Shown: positions 30,351 through 41,167 of the stretch, piece after piece | Layout of the letters: each line of letters begins with the position of its first letter | How positions within the stretch are numbered: the stretch's first letter is position 1 | DNA from: VAZQ01 sp963758945 | GTDB lineage: Bacteria > Pseudomonadota > Alphaproteobacteria > Rhizobiales > Xanthobacteraceae | DNA: 64,000 bases | Reading direction: 5' to 3' | Assembly: GCA_963758945.1 (NCBI GenBank) | Contig: CAVWXY010000006.1 | Coordinates: 434,001 to 498,000, forward strand | Position numbers and translations under genes: made by a program | The notes under the pieces: model-generated | Seen by the model: only the letters and a program-made list of their open reading frames with translations | What the model was told of the DNA's origin: nothing | Databases searched by the model: none

Positions 30351-32503
30351 GCTCGCTCTCGCCGGAGGCCTACGCGATCATCGAAGGCCGCCATTCCGAT
30401 CCCTTCCACTATCTCGGCCCGCACGTCGAAGGCGAGGTGCCGCTCGTTCGCGTCTTTCTTCCTGACGCCGAAGGCGTCGCCGTCGTCGACGAAACGGGAC
30501 ACGAATGCGACCTCGAGCGCATTCATGACGCCGGTTTGTTTGAGGGGCGGTTCGCCGACGGCGCCCGCCGCTATCGCCTGCGGGCGCGCTACGGCGATCA
30601 TCAGCTCGAGATCGAGGATCCCTATCGCTTCCCTCCGATCCTGTCGGATTTCGACCTCTACCTGCTCGGCGAAGGAACGCAGACGCGTCTCTACGAGAAG
30701 CTGGGCGCCCATCCGATGGCGCTGGACGGGGTCGCGGGCGTCGCATTCGCGGTGTTCGCGCCATCAGCACGGCGCGTCAGTGTCGTGGGCGACTTCAATT
30801 CGTGGGACGGACGGCGCCACGCCATGCGGGTGCGCGGCAACGGGTTCTGGGAGATCTTCGTGCCCAAGGCCAACCCGGGTGACAGGTACAAGTACGAGAT
30901 CATCGGCCCGGACGGCCGCATGCTGCCGTTGAAGTCCGATCCGCTGGCATTCGCGGCGGAGCTGCGGCCGCAGACGGCCTCCATCGTCGTGGATTTGGAT
31001 GCCGTTCCCCGCCCGCAAGCCGCGCCCGCCGGCGCCAATGCGTTGAATGCGCCGATTTCGATCTATGAGGTACATCTCGGCTCGTGGCGTCGCCGGGCGT
31101 CCGAGGGCGGGCGCTGGCTGAGCTACCGCGAGCTGGCGGAGGAATTGCCGGCCTACGCGCGCGAGCTCAATTTCACCCATGTTGAATTCCTGCCGATCAA
31201 CGAGCATCCGTTCGACGGATCCTGGGGCTACCAGCCCACCGGTCTGTTCGCCCCGACCAGCCGATTCGGCACTCCGGCCGACTTTGCCGCGCTGGTCGAT
31301 GCTTGCCACCGCGCCGGCTTGGCCGTCATCCTCGATTGGGTGCCGGGACATTTCCCGGACGACCCGCACGGGCTCAGCCAGTTCGACGGCACGGCTCTCT
31401 ACGAGCATGCCAACCCGATGCAGGGCCGCCATCTCGATTGGAACACGCTCGTCTACAACTACGGGCGCACGGAAGTCGCCAACTTCCTCCTCGCCAACGG
31501 TTTGTTCTGGCTAGATCGCTACGGCGTCGACGGGCTGCGCGTCGATGCCGTCGCTTCGATGCTCTACCTCGATTACAGCCGGCCGCCGGGCGCCTGGATC
31601 CCGAACAGATTTGGCGGGCGGGAAAACCTCGAGGCCATCAGCCTGATCCGGCGCGTCAACACCGAGGTGTTCTCGGGCTTTCCCGGCGCGACCACGGCGG
31701 CGGAGGAATCGACCGCCTGGCCGATGGTCTCGAAGCCGATCGATTGGGGCGGGCTGGGGTTTGGCTACAAGTGGAACATGGGATGGATGCACGACACGCT
31801 CGACTATATCGGCAAGGACCCGATCTACCGCAGGCACCATCATGGTCAGGTCCTGTTCGGCCTGCACTATGCATTTTCCGAGAATTTCATCCTGCCGCTC
31901 TCCCATGACGAGATCGTGCACGGCAAGCGATCGCTCCTCGGCCGCATGCCGGGCGACGAATGGCAGCGCTTCGCCAACCTTCGTGCGTATTACGGTTTCA
32001 TGTTCGGACACCCCGGCAAGAAGCTGCTGTTCATGGGCGGAGAATTCGGGCAGCAACACGAATGGCGCCATGACCACTCGCTCGACTGGCACCTGACCAA
32101 GCAGCCGCGGCATGCTGGCATCCAGGCCTTGATCCGCGACCTCAACCACCTGTACCGGACCTTGCCCGCGCTGCACGAGCTCGACTGCGACAGCGCCGGG
32201 TTCGAGTGGCTGGTCATGCACGACGCCGAGCGCAGCGTCTTCGCCTGGCTGCGCAAGGGACGTCAGACGCGCGAGCGTTGCCTGGTGGTGGTCAATTTCA
32301 CGCCCGAGGTGTATCGGGATTATCGGATCAGGGTCCCGTTCTCCGGGGCTTGGCGTGAGGTTCTCAACACCAACTCCGCCCTCTACGGCGGCAGCAATGT
32401 CGGCAACGCCGGCGCTGTCAGCACGTTGGACGAGGGCATGATTCCAGAGGTTAGCCTTGCTGTTCCGCCGCTTGCCGCAATTTTTCTCGTCCCGGAGCGG
32501 TAA
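30347..32503 (+). CDS. glgB: 1,4-alpha-glucan branching enzyme
   Basis: GH13_9 enzyme that cuts alpha-1,4 chains and rejoins them as alpha-1,6 branches. 718 residues. Two N-terminal carbohydrate-binding-like modules (DPFHYLGPHVEG; VSVVGDFNSWDGRRHAMRVR), then the barrel with EFLPINEHPFDGSWGYQ, nucleophile in YGVDGLRVDAVASMLYLDY, acid Glu in TTAAEESTAWP and LPLSHDEIVHGKRSL. The ATG overlaps the treS-mak stop. It works on the linear glucan made by GlgE. Confidence 0.97.
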
Positions 32504-34577
32504 TGCGCGCCTGTCGGGCGGGGCGCCGTATCCACTCGGGGCCACCTGGGATGGGCGCGGCACCAATTTCGCGCTGTTTTCGGCGACCGCCGAGAAGGTC
32601 GAGCTCTGCCTGTTCGATCGCCAGGGCCGTCGCGAGATCGAGCGCATCGCGCTGCCTGAACAGACCGAGGACATCTGGCACGGCTATCTCAACGATGTCG
32701 CGCCCGGACAATTATATGGCTATCGGGTCTATGGACCGTACCACCCCGAGCGCGGACAGCGCTTCAATCATCACAAGCTGCTCGTCGATCCCTACGCCAA
32801 GCAGCTGATCGGACGGCTGGTCTGGAGCGACGCGCACTTCGGCTATCGCGCCGGCAGCGCACGCGCGGACCTGTCTTTCGATCGGCGCGACAATGCGCGC
32901 GGAATGCCGAAGGGGGTGGTGATCGAGGAAGCCTTCACTTGGGGGCAGGAACGCAAGCCCTCGATCGCTTGGGAAGACACCATCATCTATGAGGCGCACG
33001 TCAAAGGCATGACGCAGCAGCGCGAGGACGTGCCTCCCGCGTGGCGCGGCACCTTCCGCGGACTCACCGCGCCGGCGATCATCGATCACCTCAAGCGGCT
33101 CGGGGTGACCGCGATCGAGCTGCTTCCCATCCACGCCTTTGTCGACGACCGGCACCTGATCGAGCGCGGGCTCGGCAACTACTGGGGCTACAGCACCTTG
33201 GGCTTTTTTGCCCCCGAACGGCGCTATTCCCTGGATGGATCCCTCGACGAGTTTCGCTCCACGGTCTCGCGGCTGCACGACGCCGGCATCGAGGTCATTC
33301 TCGACGTCGTCTACAATCACACGGCCGAAGGCAATCACCTCGGACCGACGCTCAGCTTTCGCGGCATCGACAACACGTCGTACTACAAGCTGTTGCCGGA
33401 TCAGCCCCGCTACTACGACGACTTCACCGGCTGCGGCAACGCGCTCAATCTCGGCCATCCGCGCGTGCTCCAGCTGGTGATGGATTCGCTGCGTTATTGG
33501 GTGCAGGCGTGTCATATCGACGGCTTCCGCTTCGACCTTGCAACCACCCTCGCGCGCGGCCCCGCCGGCTTCGATGGCGGCGCCGCGTTCTTTGCGGCCA
33601 TCCGGCAGGATCCCGTCCTGGCCGGAACGAAGATGATCGCCGAGCCCTGGGATGTCGGGGCCGGCGGCTACCAGGTCGGCGGCTTTCCGCCAGGCTGGTC
33701 GGAGTGGAACGACCATTTTCGCCGCACGCTGCGACGCTACTGGTCGGGCGAAGGCAACCTCATCGGCGAGCTTGGCAACCGGATGACCGGCTCGGCCGAC
33801 GTGTTCGACCGCGACCATCGCAGCCCGCGCGCGAGCATCAACCATGTGACGGTGCACGACGGATTTACGCTTGTCGATCTCGTCAGCTACGAGCGCAAGC
33901 ATAACGAAGCCAACGGCGAGGACAATCGCGACGGCTCCGACGACAATTACAGCACGAACTGCGGCGTCGAAGGACCCACGAGCGATCCCGATATTCTCGA
34001 ATTGCGCCGGCAGTTGCGGCGCAACTACCTCGCGAGTCTCATGCTGGCGCAGGGCGTGCCTCTGCTGCTGGCCGGCGACGAAGTCGGCAACAGCCAGAAC
34101 GGCAACAACAATGCCTATTGCCAGGACAATCCGATCGGATGGGTGGACTGGTCCGCGCTCGGCCGCGAGGGCGAGGATATGAGCGGCCTGGTGGCGGAGC
34201 TCGCGGCCCTGCGCCGGGATTTTCCGCAGCTCTGCCCGCGGCGCTGGGTCCAAGGCCGTCGCACGGACGGCTCCTTCGGGGTCCTCTGGCTGACGCCGCA
34301 GGCCACTGAGATGACCGAACCGGACTGGAATTTCCCCGAGGGGCGATTCTTGTCCTACGTGCTCGGCCCGACGGAGCAAGGCAAGCCTGCCCTCTACGTC
34401 GTGCTCAATGCCGCCAACGAGACGATCGAGTTCATCCTTCCCGCTTTGCCCGAATACCGGCGCTGGACGCTGCTCGTCGATTCGACGTCGAAGCCGCGTG
34501 CCCGCGAGGAGCTCGCCTCGGGTTCGGCCTTGCAGGCGCCACCCCGCTCGGTTCTGGCATTTGCGGGGACGGCATGA
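32457..34577 (+). CDS. glgX: glycogen debranching enzyme
   Basis: GH13_11 isoamylase-type enzyme that hydrolyses alpha-1,6 branches, in the family mainly of short phosphorylase-limit chains. It starts the conserved part at LSGGAPYPLGATWDGRGTNF, followed by WEDTIIYEAHVKGMT, nucleophile in HIDGFRFDLATTLAR, acid Glu in KMIAEPWDVGAGGYQVG and NHVTVHDGFTLVDLVSY. About 706 residues. No ATG is available in frame; TTG 32457 (or 32472) is the start, so the gene overlaps the end of glgB by 47 bases, longer than the four-base overlaps elsewhere in the operon. Its stop overlaps the treZ start. Confidence 0.94.
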   Translation: MLFRRLPQFFSSRSGNARLSGGAPYPLGATWDGRGTNFALFSATAEKVELCLFDRQGRREIERIALPEQTEDIWHGYLNDVAPGQLYGYRVYGPYHPERGQRFNHHKLLVDPYAKQLIGRLVWSDAHFGYRAGSARADLSFDRRDNARGMPKGVVIEEAFTWGQERKPSIAWEDTIIYEAHVKGMTQQREDVPPAWRGTFRGLTAPAIIDHLKRLGVTAIELLPIHAFVDDRHLIERGLGNYWGYSTLGFFAPERRYSLDGSLDEFRSTVSRLHDAGIEVILDVVYNHTAEGNHLGPTLSFRGIDNTSYYKLLPDQPRYYDDFTGCGNALNLGHPRVLQLVMDSLRYWVQACHIDGFRFDLATTLARGPAGFDGGAAFFAAIRQDPVLAGTKMIAEPWDVGAGGYQVGGFPPGWSEWNDHFRRTLRRYWSGEGNLIGELGNRMTGSADVFDRDHRSPRASINHVTVHDGFTLVDLVSYERKHNEANGEDNRDGSDDNYSTNCGVEGPTSDPDILELRRQLRRNYLASLMLAQGVPLLLAGDEVGNSQNGNNNAYCQDNPIGWVDWSALGREGEDMSGLVAELAALRRDFPQLCPRRWVQGRRTDGSFGVLWLTPQATEMTEPDWNFPEGRFLSYVLGPTEQGKPALYVVLNAANETIEFILPALPEYRRWTLLVDSTSKPRAREELASGSALQAPPRSVLAFAGTA

Positions 34578-36337
34578 CGGGCGGCGTGCGTTTCGGCGCC
34601 GAATTGCATCCCGACGGCGTCACCTTCCGGCTGTGGGCCCCGGCGGCGAAGCGCGTCGAGATCATGCTCGACCGTGCCCATACCATGCAGGCGCTGGCGG
34701 GGGGTTGGTATGAAGCCCATATCCCCGGGCTGCGCGCAGGCGCGCTTTACAAATATCGCATCGACGGCGAGATCGAGGTCCCCGATCCGGCCTCGCATTT
34801 CCAGCCTAGCGACGTCACCGGACCTAGCGAGGCGATCGATCATGCGCGCTTCGCATGGCGAACGGCGGAATGGCGCGGTCGGCCGTGGCAGGAGGCGGTC
34901 GTCCTGGAGCTTCATGTAGGGACATTCACGCCCGGCGGCACGTTTCGATCCGCCATCGAGCGCCTCGACGAGGTGGCCGACGCCGGCGTGACTGCGATCG
35001 AATTGATGCCGATCGCCGATTTCGCGGGGCGCAGGAACTGGGGCTACGACGGCGTCATGCTCTACGCGCCGGACAGCAGCTACGGCCGTCCGGATGATTT
35101 GCGGGCCTTGATCGACGCGGCGCATGCGCGCGGGCTGATGGTCCTGCTCGACGTCGTCTACAATCACTTCGGCCCTGAAGGCAACTATCTGCGCCGCTAT
35201 GCGCCGGAGTTCTTCGCTCCCGCGCATACGCCGTGGGGAGATGCCGTCGACTATCGCGTTCCGCAGGTGCGCGCGTTTGCGATCGAAAATGCCCTGCATT
35301 GGCTCGCGCACTACCGCTTCGACGGTCTGCGGGTCGACGCCGTTCACGCCATCGTCGAGCCAGGGCAGCCCTCGATCCTGCATGATCTGAGCGCCCGGGT
35401 CGGAGAACTCGCCGCCGCCGGCGGGCGTAGGATCCATCTCGTGCTCGAGAACGACGACAATCGCGCGAGCCTGCTCGATCCGCGCACGGATCCCTCGCAG
35501 GGGAAATACCGTGCCCAGTGGAACGACGACTACCACCACGCCTGGCACGTTCTCCTGACCGGCGAGAGCAAGGGCTACTATCAGGACTATGCCGATCCCG
35601 GCCGCCACTTGGCGCGCGTGTTGGCCTCGGGATTCGCCGCGCAGGGCGATATCTCTCCTCACCGTCAGGGCCGGCGGCGCGGAGAAGCATCCGGCTTCCT
35701 GTCGCCGCTGGCCTTCGTCAATTTCCTCCAGAACCACGACCAGATCGGCAACCGTCCGCTGGGCGAGCGGCTGGCGACGCAGGCCGACGAAGCTGCGCTT
35801 TCCGCGGCGCTGGCCGTCACGCTGCTCGCCCCGATGCCGCCGCTCTTGTTCATGGGCGAAGAATGGGGGGCAACCCAGCCGTTTCCGTTTTTCTGCGATT
35901 TCCCCGAGCCGCTGGCCGCAGCGGTGCGCAAGGGTCGGCGCGAGGAGTTCAAGGCCGCGTATGCCGAGCTCGGCGATGCCATTCCCGATCCGCTCGCGGA
36001 GGCGACCTTTCGGTCGGCCGTCCTCGATTGGAACGGCCGCGCCGCGCCGCAGGGGCGCAAGCGGCTCGGCTTTGTCCGCGACCTGCTGCGCACCCGGCAA
36101 AGCGAGATCGTGCCTCACCTCGCGAGCGCGGCGTTCGGCTCGGCGCAATGGGAGAGGGCGGTGCTGGCGGCGAGCTGGTCGCTGGGCCATGCAACGGCGC
36201 TCGCGTTGCTGACCAATTTGTCGAACGCCGCGGCCGATCGGCCGCCGCGCTTTCGATCGGGTCGGCCGATCTGGGGCGGCGATCCCGGCGACGTGCTGCC
36301 GCCTTGGAGCGTGTTCTGGAGCATCGGAGCGGTCTGA
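34574..36337 (+). CDS. treZ: malto-oligosyltrehalose trehalohydrolase
   Basis: GH13_10 enzyme that releases trehalose from maltooligosyltrehalose, the second step of the TreY-TreZ route. 587 residues. The N-terminal module (GVRFGAELHPDGVTFRLWAP) is followed by the barrel with RNWGYDGVMLYAPDSSYG, nucleophile in YRFDGLRVDAVHAI, acid Glu in HLVLENDDNRAS and FLQNHDQIGNRPLGERL. The ATG overlaps the glgX stop (ATGA) and the stop overlaps the treY start (TGATG), so translation is coupled on both sides. Confidence 0.96.
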   Translation: MTGGVRFGAELHPDGVTFRLWAPAAKRVEIMLDRAHTMQALAGGWYEAHIPGLRAGALYKYRIDGEIEVPDPASHFQPSDVTGPSEAIDHARFAWRTAEWRGRPWQEAVVLELHVGTFTPGGTFRSAIERLDEVADAGVTAIELMPIADFAGRRNWGYDGVMLYAPDSSYGRPDDLRALIDAAHARGLMVLLDVVYNHFGPEGNYLRRYAPEFFAPAHTPWGDAVDYRVPQVRAFAIENALHWLAHYRFDGLRVDAVHAIVEPGQPSILHDLSARVGELAAAGGRRIHLVLENDDNRASLLDPRTDPSQGKYRAQWNDDYHHAWHVLLTGESKGYYQDYADPGRHLARVLASGFAAQGDISPHRQGRRRGEASGFLSPLAFVNFLQNHDQIGNRPLGERLATQADEAALSAALAVTLLAPMPPLLFMGEEWGATQPFPFFCDFPEPLAAAVRKGRREEFKAAYAELGDAIPDPLAEATFRSAVLDWNGRAAPQGRKRLGFVRDLLRTRQSEIVPHLASAAFGSAQWERAVLAASWSLGHATALALLTNLSNAAADRPPRFRSGRPIWGGDPGDVLPPWSVFWSIGAV

Positions 36338-39147
36338 TGCCGCCGACCCTCCCGCTCGCAACCTACCGTCTGCAACTCACGCCGAGCTTCGGTTTCGATG
36401 CCGCCGCCGCCGCGGTCCACTACCTGAAGGCCCTCGGCATCAGTCATCTCTATGCATCGCCGTTCCTCAAGGCGCGCGCAGGCAGCAGCCATGGTTACGA
36501 CGTCGTGGACCACGGCGCGCTCAATCCCGAGCTCGGTGGCGAGGAAGCCTTCGCCCGCTTGTGCGCCGCGCTCGAGCGGGAGGATGTCGGGCTCATCCTC
36601 GATTTCGTGCCCAACCACATGGGCGTGCATTACGCCGACAATCCCTGGTGGCTCGACGTGCTGGAATGGGGACCGAAATCGCCGCACGCGGCTTCCTTCG
36701 ACATCGATTGGCTGTCGCTGCCCGGCCACCCGCGCACCGGGGTCTTGATCCCGGTCCTCGGGAGCTCGTACGGCGAAGCGCTCGAAGGCGGCGAGATCGA
36801 GCTTCGCTACGATCCGGCCGAAGGCAGCTTTTCGGCCTGGTATTACGAGCATCGGCTCCCGATCGATCCGAGCCGTTACGGCGAGATCCTGCGCAAGGTG
36901 GTGACCGAGGCCGGCGCGGCCGAAACGCCGGTGGGCCGCACGCTGCTCGAACTGGCGGCACGCTATCGCGGCCCGGGCAATCCCGCGCGTCAGCAGGCGC
37001 CCGCGTTCAAGGCCGAGCTCGCCGCCATCGCCGGCGCCGGGGACATCGTCGGCCGCGGCCTGTGCGCCTACCAGCCGAAATCAGGCGCCGCCGGCGCCGC
37101 GCTCGCGCTGCATCACCTGCTCGAGCGCCAGCATTATCGGCTTGCGAATTGGCGGCTGGCCGGCAGCGAGATCAATTACCGGCAATTCTTCGACATCAAC
37201 CTGCTGGCCGGACTGCGGGTCGAGGACCGTGCCACCTTTACCGCGGTTCACGCGCTCGTCGGCCGCCTGATCGCCCAGGGGTGCTTGCACGGCCTGCGCC
37301 TCGACCACATCGACGGCCTGCGCGACCCGCACCAGTATTTCCGCCGGCTGCAGCGTCTGATCGAGGTGAACCAGCCCCCCGGCGGCCGTGGCCTTTACGT
37401 GGTGATCGAGAAGATCCTCGCCGATGGCGAACGGCTGCCGCGGTTTGCCGGCGTCGCCGGAACGACCGGCTACGAATGGCTCAACGTGATCTCGCGCGTT
37501 CTCGTCGACGATCGAGGTCTTGCCGGCCTCGAGCAGACTTGGCGCGAGGTGAGCGGCGATCAGCGCAACTTCGACGCGATCGTGATCGAGGCGAAACGGC
37601 GCGTGATTGCGAACCTGCTGGCGAGCGAATTCAGCGTATTGGCCCGCCTGCTCGCCCGCGTCGCCGCCGGGCACTACGCCAGCCGCGATTACGCCGGCGA
37701 CCGCCTGCGCGCCGCGTTCGAACTCTTCATCCTGCATTTCCCGATCTATCGCACCTATCTGACGCCTTCGGGCCCGAGTCGGGAGGATCGCGCGATCATC
37801 GAGACGGCGCTGGCGAAGGCCCGCGCCGACTGGTTCGGTCCCGACCTCGACATTTTCGACTTCCTGCGCGATGCGCTGACGCTCGATCTCGTGGCTGCGG
37901 GCCGGACCGGCTACAGCATCGCGCGCGTGCGTCGTTTCGCATTCAAGGTCCAGCAGTTCACCGGCCCGATGATGGCCAAATCGCTGGAGGACACCGCCTT
38001 CTACCGTTATCACCGGCTGCTGGCGCTCAACGAAGTCGGCGGCGACCCTGCCGCCGGCGGGCTGACGGTTGCCGACTTTCACGAGCGCATGCGGGAGCGG
38101 GCGGCGAAGGCGCCGCATGGCCTGACTGCGACTGCCACCCACGACACCAAGCGCGGAGAGGATGCGCGGGCGCGGCTCTGCGCGCTCACGGAGCTTGCCG
38201 ACGCGTGGGCGCACAGCGTTCGGCAATGGCGGGAGCTCAATGCGGGCTTGATCAACTCCTGGGGCGCTGCGCGTATTCCATCAGCGGCGCACGAATACAT
38301 GCTGTATCAGGCTCTGCTCGGCGCCTGGCCGCTGGACGGCCCGGACGCCGCTTTTGTCGAGCGCATGGTGGCCTATGCCATCAAGGCGGCGCGCGAAGGC
38401 AAGCAGCAAACCAGCTGGCGCGCTCCCGACGAGAGCTACGAGACCGGCCTCGAGCAGTTTCTCCGCCGCCTGCTCGATCCCGCGCGTTCGCGCGGGTTCA
38501 TCGAGGATTTCGACGCCTTCGCGCGTCGCGCCGCCTTGATGGGCGCGCTGAACAGTCTGACCCAGACCGCCTTGAAGATGGCGGTGCCGGGAATCCCCGA
38601 TCTCTATCAGGGCACCGAGCTCTGGGATTTGTCCCTGGTCGACCCCGACAACCGGCGGCCGGTCGATTTCGAGGCGCGCGCATCGATGCTGACATCGTTG
38701 GCTGGCACGCATGATTGGCGGAGCTTGGCGGCCGGCTGGCCGACCGGCCGCCTCAAATTCGCGCTCCTTCGCCAGTGTCTCGCGCTGCGGCAACAGCTCC
38801 CGGAGGTCTTCACCAACGGCGCCTATCGGCCGCTTAAGGTCGCAGGTCCGCACGGCGACGAGGTCATCGCCTTCGCCCGGGTCAGCGGGCGGGACGCCGT
38901 CATCGTGGCTTGCGCCCGATGGTTCGGGCGCGCGACAGAGAACGGCAGGCGATGGCCGTCCGGCGAGGCGTGGAACGCGTCGCTGGCCCTCGACGGCTTC
39001 TCTGATGTCAGTGACGTGCTTGCCGGCGGCAGGCCGATGGCGGAGTCGAAGTTGCCCGCTTCGGACTTGTTCCAAGCAATTCCAGTCGCGCTGCTCCGGG
39101 CGGTCCGGGTGTCGGGCAGGAGCGAGCACCGCGCGCGGACGCCCTGA
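36337..39147 (+). CDS. treY: malto-oligosyltrehalose synthase
   Basis: GH13_26 enzyme that isomerises the reducing-end alpha-1,4 bond of maltodextrin to alpha,alpha-1,1. 936 residues. It starts TLPLATYRLQLTPSFGFDAAA and GISHLYASPFLKARAGSSHGYDVVD, typical of TreY; the nucleophile is in GLRLDHIDGLRDPHQYF, the acid Glu in YVVIEKILADGERLP, and TATHDTKRGEDARARL follows. The correct start is ATG 36337 on the treZ stop, although the frame stays open far upstream inside treZ. Last gene of the operon; a strong hairpin follows 49 bases after the stop. Confidence 0.96.
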   Translation: MPPTLPLATYRLQLTPSFGFDAAAAAVHYLKALGISHLYASPFLKARAGSSHGYDVVDHGALNPELGGEEAFARLCAALEREDVGLILDFVPNHMGVHYADNPWWLDVLEWGPKSPHAASFDIDWLSLPGHPRTGVLIPVLGSSYGEALEGGEIELRYDPAEGSFSAWYYEHRLPIDPSRYGEILRKVVTEAGAAETPVGRTLLELAARYRGPGNPARQQAPAFKAELAAIAGAGDIVGRGLCAYQPKSGAAGAALALHHLLERQHYRLANWRLAGSEINYRQFFDINLLAGLRVEDRATFTAVHALVGRLIAQGCLHGLRLDHIDGLRDPHQYFRRLQRLIEVNQPPGGRGLYVVIEKILADGERLPRFAGVAGTTGYEWLNVISRVLVDDRGLAGLEQTWREVSGDQRNFDAIVIEAKRRVIANLLASEFSVLARLLARVAAGHYASRDYAGDRLRAAFELFILHFPIYRTYLTPSGPSREDRAIIETALAKARADWFGPDLDIFDFLRDALTLDLVAAGRTGYSIARVRRFAFKVQQFTGPMMAKSLEDTAFYRYHRLLALNEVGGDPAAGGLTVADFHERMRERAAKAPHGLTATATHDTKRGEDARARLCALTELADAWAHSVRQWRELNAGLINSWGAARIPSAAHEYMLYQALLGAWPLDGPDAAFVERMVAYAIKAAREGKQQTSWRAPDESYETGLEQFLRRLLDPARSRGFIEDFDAFARRAALMGALNSLTQTALKMAVPGIPDLYQGTELWDLSLVDPDNRRPVDFEARASMLTSLAGTHDWRSLAAGWPTGRLKFALLRQCLALRQQLPEVFTNGAYRPLKVAGPHGDEVIAFARVSGRDAVIVACARWFGRATENGRRWPSGEAWNASLALDGFSDVSDVLAGGRPMAESKLPASDLFQAIPVALLRAVRVSGRSEHRARTP

Positions 39148-39195
39148 CTTGGACGCTTGATCCCGCCGGATGAGCCCAGCGCGAGCCCATGGAAA

Positions 39196-39226
39196 AGGCC
39201 GTCCGGGGTCTTGGGCCGGACGGCCT
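39196..39226 (+). terminator. hairpin after treY
   Basis: Perfect 11-bp stem AGGCCGTCCGG / CCGGACGGCCT with a 9-base loop, 49 bases after the treY stop. There is no long T-run after it, so it may be a weak intrinsic terminator or an mRNA 3'-end stabiliser of the glg/tre operon. Confidence 0.6.
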
Positions 39227-39434
39227 CGCGGATGTCGTGCCGACCGACCAAGGATCGGTTCCCTCCCTCCGCAGATTCGCTATGTACTCATGACGCAAAG
39301 CCGCGGCAATCGACGACCCCGTCTCGCCTCTCATTATCAACAAGCAATTGCACGCATCGGCTGGCGATCGGAGCGCGAGTTTCCGAGCCGCTGCTCCGGC
39401 TCGGCAAACGAGCTTGCAGAGGTTGCGAAGCGGC

Positions 39435-40970
39435 TCAGGCGGCGCTCTCCATCGCCCATTCCTCCCGCAGGTTGTCGAGGTCGCGGTAGATCGAGGCCAC
39501 CGCCAGAAGCTTGCCGTCGCGCCGATAGCGCACCAGGCAGTCGCGCGCCGCGATGTCGCCCTCGATCTCGAGCTTGTCCCACTGCTCGGCGTGGCCGACA
39601 TAGTTGATCGGCACGTCGTAATGCTGGCTCCAGAAGAACGGGGCATCGGCGAATCGCCGGCGCTGTCCCAGCATGTTGCGCGCCGCGGTCTGGCCCTGGC
39701 GCTCGGCGACGACCCAGTGCTCGATCCGCAGGGCGTCCCCGCTGACGGGGTCCGGCCAGCGCGCAATGTCGCCTGCGGCGTAGATCCCGGGCACGCTGGT
39801 CTCCAGGTATTGATCGACCACGACGCCGCGGTCGATGGCGAGGCCGGCGCGTTCGGCGAGCGCGGTCCGGGGCCGCACCCCGATGCCGACGACCACCAGG
39901 TCGGCCGGCACGGTCGTTCCGCCCTTGAGCCTGACGTTGCGCGGCTCGATCGCGGCCGCCGTCTCCTCGAGATGGAAGACGACGCCGTGCTCGGCGTGCA
40001 GTGCGCGAATGAAGTCGCCGAATTCGCGCCCGAGCACGCGCTCCATGGGGCGCCGCTCCGGCGCCACGACATGCACCTCGAGCTCGCGGGCACGCAGCGA
40101 GGCGGTGACCTCGAGCCCGATGAAGCTCGCGCCGATCACCACGGCACAGCGCGCCGCCTTGGCCTGCGCGATGATCGCGCGCGCGTCGCCGAGCGAGCGC
40201 AAGACGTGGACGTGCGGCTGGTCGGCGCCCGGAATAGCGAGGCGAACCGGTTCGGCGCCGGTCGCCAGCAGCAGCTTGTCGAACGCCAGGTTGCGCCCGC
40301 CCGCGATCGTCACCTGCCGCGCCCTGGCGTCGATCGCGGTGACGTCGGCGCCGAGCTCGAGCTCGATCGCTTGCTCGGCGTAGAATTCGGGCGGCTTGAG
40401 CGGCATCCAGTCCTCCGGCGCGTTGCCTGCGAGGTAGTCCTTCGAGCAGTTCGGCCGGTCGTAGGGCGCCGCGTCGTCGGCGGAGAGCAACGTCACGCTG
40501 CCGGCAAAGCCTTCGCGCCGCAGCATCTCGGCCGCCGCGAATCCGGCCGCCCCGCCGCCCACGATCACGACGCGCTCGGATTTTGCGCCTGCGGCCTGCG
40601 CCCGGTCAGGCCGGCGCCGATCGGCCGGCGCGCGCTTGTCGCCCACGACGACCTTGCCGTCGCGGCGCTCCACGCGCCAGCACGGCAGCGGATTGAAGGC
40701 CGGTGCGCCGATCGCCTCGCCGGTGCGCAGGCTGAAGCGGGCATGGTGCCAGGGGCATCGTACGGTGTCGTCGACGAGGAGCCCGTCGGCGAGCGGCCCG
40801 CCGTAGTGCGAGCAAGTCGCGCCGATGGCGAAGAACTCCTCGCCGCGGCGCGCCAGCACGACCGGCTCCTCGCCCACATGTCCGCCGAGCAGGCCGCCGT
40901 CGGCGACCTCCTCGGGCGCGATGCCTTGCACGAGATCGGGGCCGGTCGGTTTCGATGGCTCGGCGCTCAT
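39435..40970 (-). CDS. Rieske [2Fe-2S]-FAD oxidoreductase (AIFM3-like ferredoxin reductase)
   Basis: 511-residue fusion. Residues about 10-110 are a Rieske domain with ligands C53-x-H55 and C72-x2-H75 (ATCSHYGG; RCPWHHARF). After a charged linker, residues about 132-430 are a pyridine-nucleotide-disulfide-type reductase with VVIVGGGAAGFAAAEMLRR for FAD, CAVVIGASFIGLEVTASLR for NAD(P)H and GIYAAGDIARWPD; a C-terminal ferredoxin-reductase-like domain ends the protein. It probably passes electrons from NAD(P)H to an oxygenase or ferredoxin partner, but no partner is adjacent. Followed about 290 bases on by the convergent treY gene. Confidence 0.92.
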   Translation of the reverse strand: MSAEPSKPTGPDLVQGIAPEEVADGGLLGGHVGEEPVVLARRGEEFFAIGATCSHYGGPLADGLLVDDTVRCPWHHARFSLRTGEAIGAPAFNPLPCWRVERRDGKVVVGDKRAPADRRRPDRAQAAGAKSERVVIVGGGAAGFAAAEMLRREGFAGSVTLLSADDAAPYDRPNCSKDYLAGNAPEDWMPLKPPEFYAEQAIELELGADVTAIDARARQVTIAGGRNLAFDKLLLATGAEPVRLAIPGADQPHVHVLRSLGDARAIIAQAKAARCAVVIGASFIGLEVTASLRARELEVHVVAPERRPMERVLGREFGDFIRALHAEHGVVFHLEETAAAIEPRNVRLKGGTTVPADLVVVGIGVRPRTALAERAGLAIDRGVVVDQYLETSVPGIYAAGDIARWPDPVSGDALRIEHWVVAERQGQTAARNMLGQRRRFADAPFFWSQHYDVPINYVGHAEQWDKLEIEGDIAARDCLVRYRRDGKLLAVASIYRDLDNLREEWAMESAA

Positions 40971-41167
40971 TGGCGTCTCCTACATCGGTGGAAACCCAAC
41001 TCGATCAGTAACCACAGGCCGCAAGAGGAGAAATGCGGGCACCGAGCAGATGTTCCGCCGTCGCCGCACCTGCATCAAGGCCTCACCTCTGCAAGCGCGT
41101 TTTGGCGGGCTCGGCGGATGCCCTTGCCTGCCGCGAGCGACATCACGTCCGCGCGGCGCGCAGAGAT

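Noticed and set aside
35518..36336. Extension of the treY frame 273 codons upstream
   Set aside because: It lies out of frame inside treZ; the conserved TreY N-terminus begins at ATG 36337.
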